64,000 bases of DNA, taken from contig JAQFVV010000111.1 of assembly GCA_028023455.1 (NCBI GenBank), positions 3,645,443 through 3,709,442 of the forward strand, given 5' to 3'. Shown here one piece after another: positions 25,798 to 37,495 of the stretch. The DNA comes from Epiperipatus broadwayi. Lineage: Eukaryota > Onychophora > Udeonychophora > Euonychophora > Peripatidae. The position numbers and the translations under genes are program-made. How positions within the stretch are numbered: the first letter of the stretch is position 1; every line of letters starts with the position of its first letter. Below the pieces are notes generated by a model. That model was given only the letters and a program-made list of their open reading frames with translations, was not told the origin of the DNA and did not search any database.

Positions 25798-27128
25798 CTC
25801 TTGCTCACAGTAACAGTTGTAGAGCTTTTGGTTACTGAACTGGATTTGTGCATAACAATCTGTTATATAAAATGGGTTTATACTTAATGTTTATGGACAT
25901 CCACTTGATGATGATTTCATTACTTCCTTAATGCTGGATGGGGCAAAGAAGATAACCTAAAGTTTATAGTCCATGCACCATATTTCATTTTAATTATTTA
26001 TTTAGAAATTAAGTTTATAGTTGACCAGTACATTATGGTACAAAGTGGTGCAGAGCATTGATGGTGATCAAGATTTTTTAGTATTCCAGCATTATTTTTT
26101 AATTGGTATATTCTTATGGATTAGCACTTATGTTTGTGCCAAATTATTGTTTATATACTCTGCCCCAAGCTAGCAAGACCTAAATAATTAGCCTCACATA
26201 TAATATACCCATTATTGATTTTTATTGTTGATTATTAATGATGTAAAATGATTATTACTTTTGTGTAATTCTGGTGAACTTATAGTTAGTTATGTGCTGA
26301 TCTCTCATGTCTCATGCTCATTATATTATTTACATATTCAAAATTTGTATTGCCTTGGGGTTGATGATGAGGAATGCCATGACACCAGATTAACCCATAG
26401 ATTCTTCATATCATTACAAATGGCAACCCATATTGGGTGCCAATTGTAACAGTATGAGAAATAGAGGTTAGTAAGAGAATCTGAGGTTAGGAATATCTCA
26501 CAATTGGGTGACTATCTGAAACAGTACACCACATTAGGGTTGAATTGTGCAGAGATGGGAAACAATCATTATCCCTAAATAAACAAAATATAAAAGAAAT
26601 GAGCATAAGAGATCAGTACCAAACTAATTATTAAGTTCATCAGAATTATACAAAAGTAATAATCATTTATCATCATGAATATTCAAGAATAAAAAAAATC
26701 AATAATTAATCATGTGACTGGATTTGAAAGTGGTCTACTATAAACCAGGCTAATTATTTAGCTACTTCCTAACCTATGGATGGAATACAGACAACACCTG
26801 GATGCATATCCTTAGGTGCTACTCTATCAAAATGAAAAAAAACAAGTCAAATAATGCTGAGATACTAAAAACATTCTGACCACCATCATTGCTGTCTGCT
26901 TAGTACTATTAATGTACTGACCAACTATAAAATAAATTTCCAAACAAATAATAAATGAAATAAAATTTAGTGCATGGAATTTAAAGAATATCACTTTTGT
27001 ACCAACCAGGATCATCATCATCTAAATGTCCATAACACTAAACAAATTTCTATTTCATATAACTAATTGTTATGGACAAATCTAACTCTTGAAGCAAGAA
27101 CTCTGTAAACTATTACTATGAGCAAAAT
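25798..27128. repeat. Head-to-head inverted pair of repeat P
   Basis: The left arm (about 25798-26345) reads in reverse complement what 26580-27128 reads forward. Landmarks on the left are TAACAATCTGTTATATAAAA, TTAATGTTTATGGACATCCA, TTACTTTTGTGTAATTCTGG and GCTGATCTCTCATGTCTCATG; their complements follow in order on the right. A spacer of about 240 bp (26346-26579) contains the unit's outer end (GGGTTGATGATGAGGAATGCC, compare complement of about 19010-19055). A third, single-orientation copy lies at 18999-19960. No transposase is present. The structure suggests foldback transposition or an inverted duplication. Confidence 0.8.
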
Positions 27129-27344
27129 ATAAATAAATGAATAAAGCAGCTTATTATAAATGACTTCCAATAATTCCTAGGTTTACCTTATTATAAGTAA
27201 ATAGTTTTATTGGAATCATTTAAAAAATCTTAAAACATTATCCTGTCATGAAATGAAATTAGACACACACTGCGAATTTATGAAACAGGAATTGCATAGA
27301 ATAAAGAAATTAAGACAAAATATTTTTAAAACAATTTTTACTAA

Positions 27345-28060
27345 GGCTTTTTCTTAACCACAAGCTTACACTTTGGAAAAAAAGAGGGGAAACCCTTCTT
27401 TACTTCAACCTACTTTCTATTTAAATAGGTGAAGCTGAAGTGGTTAGATCTAAGAGCTTGAAGCTATTCAATACTTCACTGATTGAGTCCACCTTTCTTA
27501 TTACACATTAATCTCGCAAAATCTTTTGATTTACAATGAGTCAATGGAAAAATCTTACAGTTAGAAATCTATTACGATAATTTAAAGTTGTAATTTTAAA
27601 TTTATTTAAATGCACATTGATTACGTAAGTAATATTTACTAAAGCTTTAACGTCAAGCATATGTATGTAAAAATGTGATATCAATGTGCGTTTAAATAAA
27701 TTTATAATTACAACTTTAAATTATTGTAATATATTTCTAATTATAAGATCTTTCCATTGACTCATTGTAAATTGAAAGATTTAGCGAGTATTAATGTGTA
27801 ATAAGAAATGTGGACTTAATAAGTGAAGTATTGAATAGCTCCATGCTCTTAGATCTAACTGCTTCAGCCTCACCTATTTAAATAGAAAGTAGGTTGAAGT
27901 AAAGAAGGAGTTCCCCTCTTTTCTTCCAAGGCATAAGCTTGTGGTTAAGACCTGTAGAGGTCCCTAATATCACATTTTTACACACATATGCTTGAGGTTA
28001 AAGCCTTAGTAATATTAGTTAGGTAATCAATGTACGTTTAAATAAATTTATAATTAAAAC
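27345..28060. repeat. Compound palindromic repeat (order L-M-L'-M')
   Basis: Block L (27361-27600) returns inverted as L' (27700-27950); examples are AACCTACTTTCTATTTAAATAGGTG versus its complement, and CAATGAGTCAATGGA versus TCCATTGACTCATTG. Block M (about 27605-27690, with AAGCATATGTATGTAAAAATGTGATATC) returns inverted as M' (27962-28060). The order is therefore not a simple hairpin but a circularly permuted palindrome. A diverged L'-M' unit alone lies at 8155-8345. No gene is present. Confidence 0.8.
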
Positions 28061-28598
28061 AATTTTTAATAACTAATTGACTAACAATAAAAAAAAAGTG
28101 ACATGATAGTATGAAATTTTAAACATCCATTTTAACAAAAAATATATTTTTATAAAAATTATATTAATCTCTCAGTTGATTTCTATTCATAAATTAACTT
28201 TTAATTTATTAATTTATTTCCTTAAAATAACTGAGATTTGGAAAAACAACATTTTCAAAGTCAAAAATAACAATCTGTGATTCAGCTTAACTGCTTGAAT
28301 CTAGAGCACTATATTGAATTTTTAAAAAAACTGACATGGACACAATTTTTTAATTTCAGTTTTAATTATATAAGAACAAAACATTTATATTAATAGAAAC
28401 TAGAAAAACTAAGGAAAATAATAAGTATAAGACAAATAATGATAACCATTTTAAAAAAAAAAATATTTCAGCATACAACATAATTATTACTTTATTGTTT
28501 GTTCTAATTTCTAACTCATCATTAACTACTTTTAATTTACATCATCATGATAATTTCTTTGTATTACTCACAAAATTATCTTTCAAACCATATATAAT
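28061..28598. other. AT-rich non-coding DNA
   Basis: Nothing recognised. Confidence 0.5.
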
Positions 28599-28937
28599 AT
28601 GTTGGGAGTAACAAGAAGAGATCGAAAATGCAATGTATGGGTAAGACAACAAACAGGTGTTACTGACCTTATTGAAAAAATTAAAAGATTGAAATGGAGT
28701 TGGACTGGACATATTGCTAGAAGAAATGATAATAGATGGACAATTGAAATTTTAAACTGGATTCCAAGAGATTGTAAAAGACCTAGAAAAAGACCACATG
28801 TGAGATGGATGGATGAAATAAGAAAATGTGCAGGGGTGTTGTGGAGGAGAGAAGCTAAAGATCAGAGAAAATGGATTAAACTTGGAGAGGCCTTCATCCT
28901 GCAGTGGATTGATAATGGTTGATGATGATGATGATGA
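28599..28937 (+). mobile_element. RTE-clade LINE, copy D: short 5'-truncated copy with intact frame
   Basis: It begins abruptly at ATGTTGGGAGTAACAAGAAG, matching copy B from about 23345, and keeps the C-terminal frame open for 107 codons to TGA at 28920-28922 (GHIARRNDNRW, RPHVRWMDEIRK, FILQWIDNG). It ends in five TGA/GAT-type repeats (TTGATGATGATGATGATGA), the expected RTE tail. It is very close to copy B, which suggests a recent insertion. Severe 5' truncation is normal for target-primed reverse transcription. The fragment has no catalytic domain. Confidence 0.92.
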
Positions 28938-29554
28938 TGACTCAAGATAATCCATAACTTCAGAATCTCCAAACCCAAAGTTACCAAAACCCAAAGATAT
29001 CTATAAGAAAAAGATTCATCCTAGTAAAAAATATAAAACAAATCATTTCCAGAAGATAGATATGAATTTGTCATCATAGAAGTTGACTTCTTGTCTATTT
29101 AAAACTAGAAATTGTAGTCTACTCTCTATACCACTGATAAAATTAGTTTCAGCTCTTCATTTTATATTTTTTGTGTACATCAATAATGTTTATATTCTTT
29201 ATGCACACCAGTGATTATATTTATTATATCACATAGATATAATTTATTTGTGTATAGTCCATTTGTTAGCTATAGACTTGAAACTAATGTGATGAAAGAT
29301 CTGGAAAAACTAGTCATATGATATGAGTATCAAGGCATAAGCAAGAATCAGAATTTGATCCTTTGCTTGCATATGCAATCTTTCTGTACATTTGATTATT
29401 AGTTTTATAAATTATTATTTGTTATATAACATGCAAGAGTAAACACAAACACACCATGTAAACATAATAATAAATAATAAATTATTAAACCTTTTGTGAA
29501 TCATTATTTTTATAAAATAAGTGGATTATATTAGAACACACAAAATTAAAACAA
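28938..29554. other. AT-rich non-coding DNA
   Basis: No feature is recognised. Confidence 0.5.
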
Positions 29555-30215
29555 GCAAAACTCACTATATGTATTGCCGCACACAGCAAGCAAGAGTACT
29601 CAATGGATGCCAGAAGGCTTGTGCTTAAAATCCCATCTAGTGCCTACTCATCCAAAATCCTCTTGGATCTGAGAGCACTGTACCTAGATCTTAGGATCTA
29701 ATCCAACCCTCCAGCAACCACCTTTTATCTCCATTTAACTACAAAATTATGAATCAAACTGAAAACACTTTAATGTTTTCAATCCAAGCACATCAGCCTA
29801 TATAGTCATATGGGTCTGAACCCAGTTCAGTACCCATACATTTTGATGTCTTTGGTTCTTTAATAACCATAGCCACAGCTATCCTATTAGGCAGGATTGG
29901 TTTTAAGCCAATAAACATCATATGACCACTATCTCTTATGCTTGTGTATAACTGTTGTTAAAACAGGCAAAATTCACTATACATATTGCCACACAATTTA
30001 TGTATTTTATGCACAAGCCTTCTGGCATTCATTGATTACTCTTGCTTGCTGTGTGTGGCAATAAATATAGTGGGTTTTGCCTGTATTAACAACAGTTATA
30101 CACAAGCATAAGAGATAGTGGTCATGTGATGTACATTGGCTTAAAACCAATCCTGCCTAATAGAATAGTTGTGGCTATGGTTATTAAAGAACCAAAGACA
30201 CCAACTGTATGGGTA
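29555..30215. repeat. Foldback repeat with two nested inverted pairs
   Basis: A unit at 30014-30215 (GCACAAGCCTTCTGGCAT, GCTTGCTGTGTGTGGCAAT, AACAACAGTTATACACAAGC, GAGATAGTGGTCATGTGATG, CCAATCCTGCCTAATAG) is present in reverse complement in two pieces: 29560-29625 (first third) and about 29825-29985 (rest). GCAAAATTCACTATA is shared by both pieces. A related foldback lies at 43083-43408. No coding capacity is seen. Confidence 0.8.
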
Positions 30216-30224
30216 CTAGAACAA

Positions 30225-31276
30225 AAATGAATAAAAAATATTATTGAATTATGGTGATTAAAGTTCAATGAGTCTCTTTTATATTTGCAGTCTATTGTTT
30301 TCAAGACAAATCTTCTTGTGTAAAACACTTTTTAATTGTTGGACTTGTGGATAGCCATGCTTAGGATAATAATACAACTATACTCTCCAATTGATCTCTT
30401 TCGATTTATCAGTAGACATTTTGTAAAAGACAGTAGATATTCCTTCAGGCTCTATAGAAATAGGCAAATAAAGTTACCATACTTCATTGCCCTAGTTATG
30501 GTATTCAGCCCCCCTATGGGATTGGTACTGCAGCAAAAATACATTACACATCAATCTATATTATGTATAAATTTCATTTAATTGTAATTTGGCATTTACT
30601 AGTTATATGTATATATGAAATTTTGTGTGAATATGTTTGGTGTTTCTTTGATATTAACTTGGTATAATTTATTTATTTCTCTGAATTTCACAGATTTATT
30701 TATTCACATTCAATTCTCTCATTGATTTACGTTCTCTTTAATTTATATTATTTAAGATTTTTCATTTTTTTAAGCTATTACCAGATTGACTTCCTTACAT
30801 GAATACATTATTTCAAAAAGATCTAGTATGAAGACAAGACTCGATTTGTTTTTGTATAGAGTTCAGTTTGAAAATGAGACCAGTTTATTTCCAGCTTTGC
30901 CATATTCAATCTTACATTTTGTTCTACATTGGCATGCATATTGTTGCATGTATTACATATGTAGTAGTTGGGCTAATAATTACATATTGGGATTCTAATT
31001 TCATTTTCCACACTTGGTTGCTTAGTGACTAAATTGACATTGGGTGATCATTTTGCATGTCTGGTCTAATATCTGCATTATTGTACCATTTAATTTGTGA
31101 CATACAATGCACTGAACTTTGGTGTGGTATTAGTATAGATATATGCTTGACTCATTTTTTTAAAGTATTTAATCGAAATTGTCATTAATTTTTGTAAACA
31201 TTTTCATTATAAAAGGAAAAATTAAGTTATTGTGTCATTTAATGTTTCAGTTGTTATAAACCAAATATAATCATAT
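30225..31276. repeat. Dispersed repeat Q, copy 1 (first part)
   Basis: About 1 kb collinear with 39590-40700 plus 41608-41760. Landmarks are ATTCAATGAGTCT, GTTTTCAAGACAAATC, GATTTATCAGTAGACATTTTG, TCTATAGAAATAGGCAAAT, TAGTTATATGTATATATGAAA, GAGTTCAGTTTGAAAATGAG, ATATGCTTGACTCATTTTTT and TAAACCAAATATAATC. On the minus strand at about 30450-30260 both copies retain a related reading (TDKSKEIN here, TDKSEEIN in copy 2), so the repeat probably derives from a coding transposon. It resumes at 33981 after an insertion. Confidence 0.75.
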
Positions 31277-31772
31277 GTATATATATATATATATGGAAGC
31301 AGTCGGATCTGAGTTCGATCCTAGCTTCATGACATCTAGCCATAATCCCACTTCAAACCCTAGTACTAACCTTAAATTTCCGTGCAATGGGGCTTTATAC
31401 GTTCAATCCATGCTGATTTCCATAAAGAAAAACTTACTTCATAAATGGGTATTCAAATAATTAGTTTCAGATTTAAATTGATCAATTCTATTAATAAATT
31501 CATGATAGAATTATTCAAGAATTTATATATTATAACTGCGTGGATTGTGCATATATATTTGAAAATATTTAAATATATATAATTGTTTAAAAGTTTCATT
31601 GCATCAGGAATGTTTGATTTTATTTTTAAATAATTTGTTAAAGTTTTATTGATTAAAAGCTACATTCTTTTGATAAGCTTTCAGATTTTCCCTTTTCAAA
31701 AACAACAGTTAAAGTTTTATTAATTAGAAAAAAGATAAGGATTTCCTAATTAAAATCATTTTCTGATTTTAA

Positions 31773-31802
31773 GAATTCATTTTCTAATTAGAAAATGAAT
31801 TC
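31773..31802. repeat. Perfect 30-bp palindrome
   Basis: GAATTCATTTTCTAA is followed directly by its exact reverse complement, with no loop. Confidence 0.95.
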
Positions 31803-32473
31803 AAGTTAATGAGTTTGAAAGCCTTATTGAAGGAATGTATCTAAAAACAACCAATGTATCTAAAAACATTGATAATGAAAGAAGCGCTAGCCTGAAGGCA
31901 TCAGAGAGGACAGTATATATAGCTCTGAAAAGTGTGGAGAAGAAGAGAAGCTATCTTTGTTGCAGAAAAGTGCCAGTAAATTATGTTCTGTTCAAAATCA
32001 TGAATTCAAATAGTGTTTCGATTATGGTGAAGGGCTAGAACATCAGGAATCTGGCTACAGTTCCTGAAGCCCTTTGAAAATCTTCAATGAAGCTGCTAAA
32101 TTCTTTCCAGACAAATCATGCTGCCAAAATCAAATAAAATGCTGTTCAAGTAATCAATCAAATGGTGCCTACATTTTTTTTACCAACTGGGATGTGTAAC
32201 TTAAGGATTCAGCCCAGAAGAAATGGGTAATATATTTCCATAATGAACCTTAAACTTTCTGGCCAGTTCTGAACTTTACACTCCCTTTAAGAGCTCTTTT
32301 CATTCTATAAATGTCATAATCTCTGTGTAAACTTACTTTTATTTATGCTATTATATCATAATTTTCTCAACCTCTAATCTTTAAACTTTCTCTTTTCTTA
32401 CTTGGCGGTTCATTTATTATATTATATTTGTGTGCTTTATTAATGTCGTTTATTTTTAATTATATGCCAATAA

Positions 32474-32598
32474 TCTTTCGACTCAATGAGCTTCTTTGCT
32501 CTATTTGCCTCACACAAATAATATAATATTAATTCTAGTAGTAGTTCTCACCCATTAGAACTAAATTTATAAGTTCTATCAATCGTTGAGTCGAAAGA
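32474..32598. repeat. Short inverted repeat
   Basis: TCTTTCGACTCAATGA (32474-32489) is matched by TCGTTGAGTCGAAAGA (32583-32598). Weaker pairing extends outward. Confidence 0.7.
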
Positions 32599-33049
32599 AA
32601 TTATTACATGTTTACTATTTTTATAATTGGCTAATATTAAATTATTAGCTCCATTTCCAATCTATGCCCCAGCTATTTTCTTGTGTTTACCAATATGTAG
32701 TTATTCATATATATAATCTTAAAATGTTTTCTGCAAAAGGGTCGATAAAGGAATCAACTAAATATACTCTAATTCAAATTTCAGTTAATTGCTATTTAGA
32801 TTCAGGAAGGGCACGATGATTGGGGCATAATTAATATGATTTGTAAATACTTTAAAATAGTTTTCTTAAAAGCTCGTTCGACTTTAATTAATTGATCCAG
32901 TCATCACATAGGGCATTCTATATGGGTTTTACTATCAAGTCATCATCTTCAATGTTGCTGATGTAGGGCAATCTTCTGCTCCATTATGCTTGTCAGTAGT
33001 AATATTTCCATTATTTTAATTTATCGAGGAAGAAAGCACTTCCTCCTCT

Positions 33050-33260
33050 GCTCATGTTATAATTTGAACACCAAGGGCTCGTAGTTATGACTCGGCCTGG
33101 TTTCCCTTGTGTTCCACATCTCAAAAGGGCAGTAAGACTTGTGAAAGACAAGCTGCCATGAGACTTAAACTACCGACCAGCGATTATCTTTCATTTTCTA
33201 GCTCATAATTCGTCAGCACCGTTACCTCTCTGTACCAGTAAAGCCCGCTCAGATGCTCGT
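33050..33260. other. GC-richer unidentified stretch
   Basis: This is noticeably richer in G and C than its surroundings. It has internal similarity between AGCTCATAATTCGTCAGC and GCTCGTAATTCGTGATG. No pol III boxes and no open frame could be supported. It may be part of the inserted element. Confidence 0.3.
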
Positions 33261-33794
33261 AATTCGTGATGAAGTGATTTCAATTAAAGTTGAACAAATT
33301 CTCAATCATATTTAATTAAATAAGTTTTCCAATCAAGATTAAAGTTATGCCCTAAAATATGTATCTTGCTCTTCATGAATGGATTTGCGAATGTGAAAAT
33401 AAATCTCACATTCTTTCGTATAAAATTAGAGTAACAATTTCCTTTTACTAATGAATACCTTTATCTGCCTTTTATTTTCTTGTCAGGGGCATAGACATAG
33501 AATTCCAATATTGCATAATACTTGTTGGCATATAATAAGAACCGCCACTCGTATTATAATTATAAACTTTGTTTAAGGACTAGAATTAATTAATTTAATC
33601 TTTATTTAAGATTCAAACCAAACCAATTATTATTATTAAATATTTTCTAAACATACTTGGCTTCTTAAGTCTTTTTATTCATAATTATTTTAATGTTAAT
33701 ACTCGCTGTCTGTGTTGGCAACCTGAACATACACATATGATTCGATTTAAAATTATTTTTAGTCAGTTTATTATCAGATACTAATGTCGTTTCA

Positions 33795-33955
33795 GGGGTC
33801 TCTGATCCTCACCAACCTTTGAGCTAGCTTCTTGGCGCATAGCACTGTGCTGTCGATTTCTACTAATCTGGACTGTTGAGTTGGGTTTGAATTCAGTTTG
33901 AACTGCCTGAGTTTGGATCCATCTTGCAGTTCTTCTGGTGGGTTTTTCGACTGGT
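33795..33955 (-). other. Minus-strand open stretch at the right edge of the insertion
   Basis: One minus-strand frame is open for about 53 codons with a polar composition, including KPTRRTARWIQTQAVQTEF. The GC content is above its surroundings. There is no start codon, stop or splice logic, and no recognised domain. It is probably a fragment of the inserted element's protein. Confidence 0.25.
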
Positions 33956-33958
33956 ACA

Positions 33959-33980
<22 letters not shown>

Positions 33981-33992
<12 letters not shown>

Positions 33993-34196
33993 TTGACAGT
34001 GCTAGTATGTGCTCAACAATTTATTAGTTAAGAACATGTTTGGCATGGCTTTATTTGGTGATGTGGATTAATATAGGCTGGTTCTGTAGAGTTATATGTT
34101 AGAGTGTTGTTGGCCTAATTGAAGGATTTCAAAATTTACTTTAATGTTGCTGTTTACTTCCTCAGCTAATTTCATATTATTTCACAATCTCTTTTT
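33981..34196. repeat. Dispersed repeat Q, copy 1 (second part)
   Basis: It continues the match to 41763-41850 (GCTAGTATG, TTGGCATGGCTT, TAGGCTGGTTCTGTAGAGTT). The right limit is uncertain. Confidence 0.6.
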
Positions 34197-34200
34197 TTTT

Positions 34201-34311
34201 CATATGTCATAGCATCAGCTGGGACACGAACCCACAACCATCTGCAACCAACTACTTGCTTGCATGGCAGCTGTGATACCTCTCGGCTAACAACGCAGAC
34301 ATTTCATATGT
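34201..34311 (-). mobile_element. tRNA-derived SINE, second copy
   Basis: On the minus strand: A box TAGCCGAGAGG (complement of 34279-34289), B box GGGTTCGTGTCCC (complement of 34221-34233) and the shared 3' motif GATGCTATGACA. The tail appears on the + strand as a T-run at 34192-34200. It matches the SINE at 940-1071 over its whole length but is more diverged. Target-site duplication is ambiguous (ATTTCATAT-like sequence lies on both sides). Confidence 0.85.
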
Positions 34312-34669
34312 CTGAACTATATCATTTATCATGTAATTTAGACTTAAGGTTTTTTGATGGCTTTATGGTCAGTAATTAACCAGTAATGTGTCTCTATTGC
34401 TGATAGATAATAGATTTATTTATTAGCTTTTATTCTGCGTTTTATTGAGACCTACTGGATTTTTTGAAGGTGTAATTAAATATTGGATCATCAATTACTC
34501 TGTACAGATTGACTAATATGTCTTGGCTAGTTTTAAAGTAACCCAGTGATTGTTTCTGAGCATTATCTCAGATATGCCCTCATCAAATTAATCTGCCCAT
34601 TCATGCACATATTTTTTTTTTCATAGACCACCTAATTTTTTTGATGTTGACTTCTTTCTTTTATCTGGT
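34312..34669. other. Unassigned DNA
   Basis: No feature is recognised. It may be decayed sequence of the retroelement described at 34670-37495. Confidence 0.3.
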
Positions 34670-37495
34670 ACTTCTACTTATCTCCTATCTGGGTTGTAAT
34701 TTGAGTAGAGCAATTACATGTTTTTTTGAAGGGTCCATGAAATAATTTTAGGATGGGGACATTATACATACCCTGTATTTCCCTCCAATGTCTATCCAAA
34801 ATGCATTGGACCAGATTGTTGTCCTTTATACAACTTATTATATTTTTGCTCAAATGTGGTACCATTATGAAGACCCTTGTCTTCTCTATATTTACATGGT
34901 TTTCCTCTTTGCTCTTGTTTCTTTTATCAGCCATGTTCATGATCCATTCTTACACTCTTTGCTTCTTTTTCTACATCTATTTCAGTGGAGGTAACCATGG
35001 GTGGGTATTTTATATATAGTCTAGGTGTAGGTTGATTGAGATGTTGTCTAGTGGGAGTGAATATGGTTGACTTATTTACACTCCAGTTGGTAGACTTATT
35101 TACACTCCAGTTGGTATAGTCAACTATATGCCTTGTCTGCTTTATCCTAACTGTCCTATTAAAAAATCATTAGTATAATGGCTCAGGTGTAGGAAGTCTT
35201 CCCATAAGATGACCTCATATAACCTCATTTAATAGGCCTTTCAATATTTGGAAAACATGATAAAAGATTGTTTGGCTGATTCTCAATTGAACCCATATTT
35301 GTTTTGGCACTGCTTTAGCCTTTTTATTGCTAGCCATGGCAACCTAGGTTTTGCTGTTTGGATTCTTAATCAGAATTTCGTGGTAGAACTTAGCTGACAC
35401 CACTGATATCTGGCTATTAGAGTCTAACAATGTTTTCACTAGCAAACACTTAAATAAAATCTTTATCATGGGGCAACTTTGTAAAGTGAACTTGGATGCT
35501 TTGTCTTCCAATGAGCATATCAAATTAGTGATTTCCCATGTCATACTTTGTCTGATATTCCTTGTTGTCTTTTTGGCTACTTAAGGTGAGAAACAGGGAC
35601 TCAACTACCCTACTAGTTTGGTTCTGAAGGACTTTGGGTGCATGGTGTCTGCACCCTAGTCTAGGGTTTTTTGTAGGTTAATCAGAGGTCTTTTCTTGTT
35701 TTTAATGTTGCTAGCTCAGGTTTTGTTGGTGGTCCATGTTTACAGAAAAGTTTTCTGCAAGATTTTCCCCTTACAATGGCCTGGGTCATTATTGTTTTTT
35801 TTATCTTATAGTAGATAGCATTAATGTTCACCTCCTCTTTCCATTTCTCCAGTGCTCTGTTGAATACATTCATTGTACTCATGACAATATTATTTAACAA
35901 CTCAGCTACCCACTTAGTGACTGTTCGATTTTGGGGGGCAAGCTCCTCTTGATAATACTTATTATTTCACTCTCACTCAGATGGTAAGTATTCAATGTTC
36001 TCAATTTAGTGATCTGGCAGTGAAAGAATTTTGTGAGTATCCTCTCTGGTGTTGGTTGATATTTATCCAGGAATAGTTGGTAGAGAAGGGCTTCCTGCCT
36101 GTTCCAGAAGATTTTTACCAGTATGGCCTGATAATCATCAATGGTGGATAAGGTTTGCAATAATGACTCCATTACATCAGGACATCTGCCCATGAGTGGC
36201 TGTAGGTGAGGCTCCTAAAATGTTCTATAGAGACTTCATTAGTGAAGTTCTTAAAGACATTTAAATTCACAAACTGGATGATCATGCTAACATGTGTTGC
36301 ATGGCTGTACATGTTTATCTCCATGGGGTTCATTGGTTGGGTAGGCATTATGACTCCTTGTCAATTTGGTACATGCTCAATATTATCCCTTCCAAGTAAA
36401 ATTTAAAAAGAGTCTTTAATCGCAGGTGCTTTCTGATGTGGAAGAGTTGGTTTCATGCAGAGGACATTCATACTATTGAAGTCCTTGAGAAAAACCTCTA
36501 GGCTGTTCCCTGGATCATCCCACTTTTTTGTCAGGGCCATTTGATCAAACTCAATGTATCACAATTGCCTGTTTTTTGACACAGCTGGGATTTAGCAATT
36601 TCAAACCACCAATTGATTGCTACATCCATGTGGCCAATGTGGTTTCATGTCTCATTCAAACTTTTGACCACTTTCTCAAATCTTACTTTATCTAAAAGGG
36701 TTTCTGTATCAGTTCAGGTTATTCTATTCTCTAATGTGGCCCATGGCTTCAAAAGCCTTGTTGCATATCTCTGTTTCAGCATTCTGTCAAGAGTAGAGTT
36801 GGTCTATCTTAGTAAGGAGATCTTCAAACTCACCTTGGATTTTATCTTGGTGTTTCTCTCAGTCAGCACATATCTATCTCTTAAAATCTTTATGACCTTC
36901 ATGCATTTCATCACATTTAATGTCCAATTGACTAGTAATTGTTTACTTGAATTCATCAAATTTTTGTTGGCATCATGCATCCTTTTCATAGTGTTCATTG
37001 ATAAATTATTTATGTTTATGGACAGCTGTTCCATGTCAGCAGACAATTTAATTTTTATATTTTTCATTTCCAACTTTAAATTTGCCATCATATGATTCAC
37101 ACTTTCTTTCATACTTGCTTCCATGTTGTTCAAATTTTCTTGCAAGCTCAGGTTCAGGTCTTCTTTCATGTTATCTATATCTGTCCTGGTTACTCTCGTG
37201 GCCTTCATTGTCATGATTGCTTGGAATAATTGTTCCATGACCATCATATTTCCTGTAACCTGTGTTACTGTGAGTTCAGCTGTTTGAGTTGCTTTAGATG
37301 TAGGAGTCACCCTGAATTTGAAAAGCTGCTTGGTCCACAGCATGTACTTGTGGAGAATGATTGATTTTAATTCTAGTCCCCATAGGTGTCTGTATATGCG
37401 GAAGACCTTTCCCACTGTTAGTAGAAGCATCTTCTATTTCACAATCACTACTGTGTTGGATTTCTTGTAAATGTTTTACATCCATGCTTGACAAC
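34670..37495 (-). pseudogene. LTR-type retrotransposon remnant: gag and aspartic protease
   Basis: Reading the minus strand from 37430: a long helical, heptad-rich Gag N-terminal region (to about 36804), then a capsid-like stretch. The latter includes KKWDDPGNSLEVFLKDF (about 36560-36500), DDYQAILVKIFWNRQEALLY and SEIISIIKRSLPPKIEQSL (36193-35906). Next comes a short linker, then a retropepsin-like region at 35544-35344 with VKTLLDSNSQISVVSAKFY, where the catalytic DSG/DTG has become DSN. A possible later part of the protease fold follows (FYHVFQILKGLLNEVI, about 35260-35215). Multiple frame breaks separate these blocks. A 24-base tandem duplication (35069-35092, 35093-35116) lies further on. 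No reverse transcriptase or LTR pair was identified. It is an inactive host-genome retroelement, family not assigned. Confidence 0.7.
35069..35116. repeat. 24-bp tandem duplication
   Basis: Two identical units beginning GACTTATTTACACTCCAG, inside the decayed retroelement. Confidence 0.95.

Larger units (their letters stand above)
31277..33980. mobile_element. Insertion of about 2.7 kb splitting repeat Q at a TA microsatellite
   Basis: Repeat Q is collinear up to 31276 and again from 33981 (GTGCTAGTATG...GGCATGGCTTTATTTGGTGATG, matching about 41780-41820). Everything between is extra, bounded on each side by short TA runs (31277-31294 and 33958-33980). Contents: a B-box-like GAGTTCGATCCT at 31311-31322 just inside the left edge; a perfect 30-bp palindrome at 31773-31802; an inverted repeat at 32474-32489/32583-32598; a GC-richer stretch at 33050-33260; and a minus-strand opening at 33955-33795. 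The element type is not identified. Confidence 0.5.

Noticed and set aside
36613-37095. 160-codon hydrophobic + strand frame
   Set aside because: It is antisense to the Gag coiled coil of the minus-strand retroelement. The apparent membrane segments are complements of Lys/Asn/Glu-rich codons.
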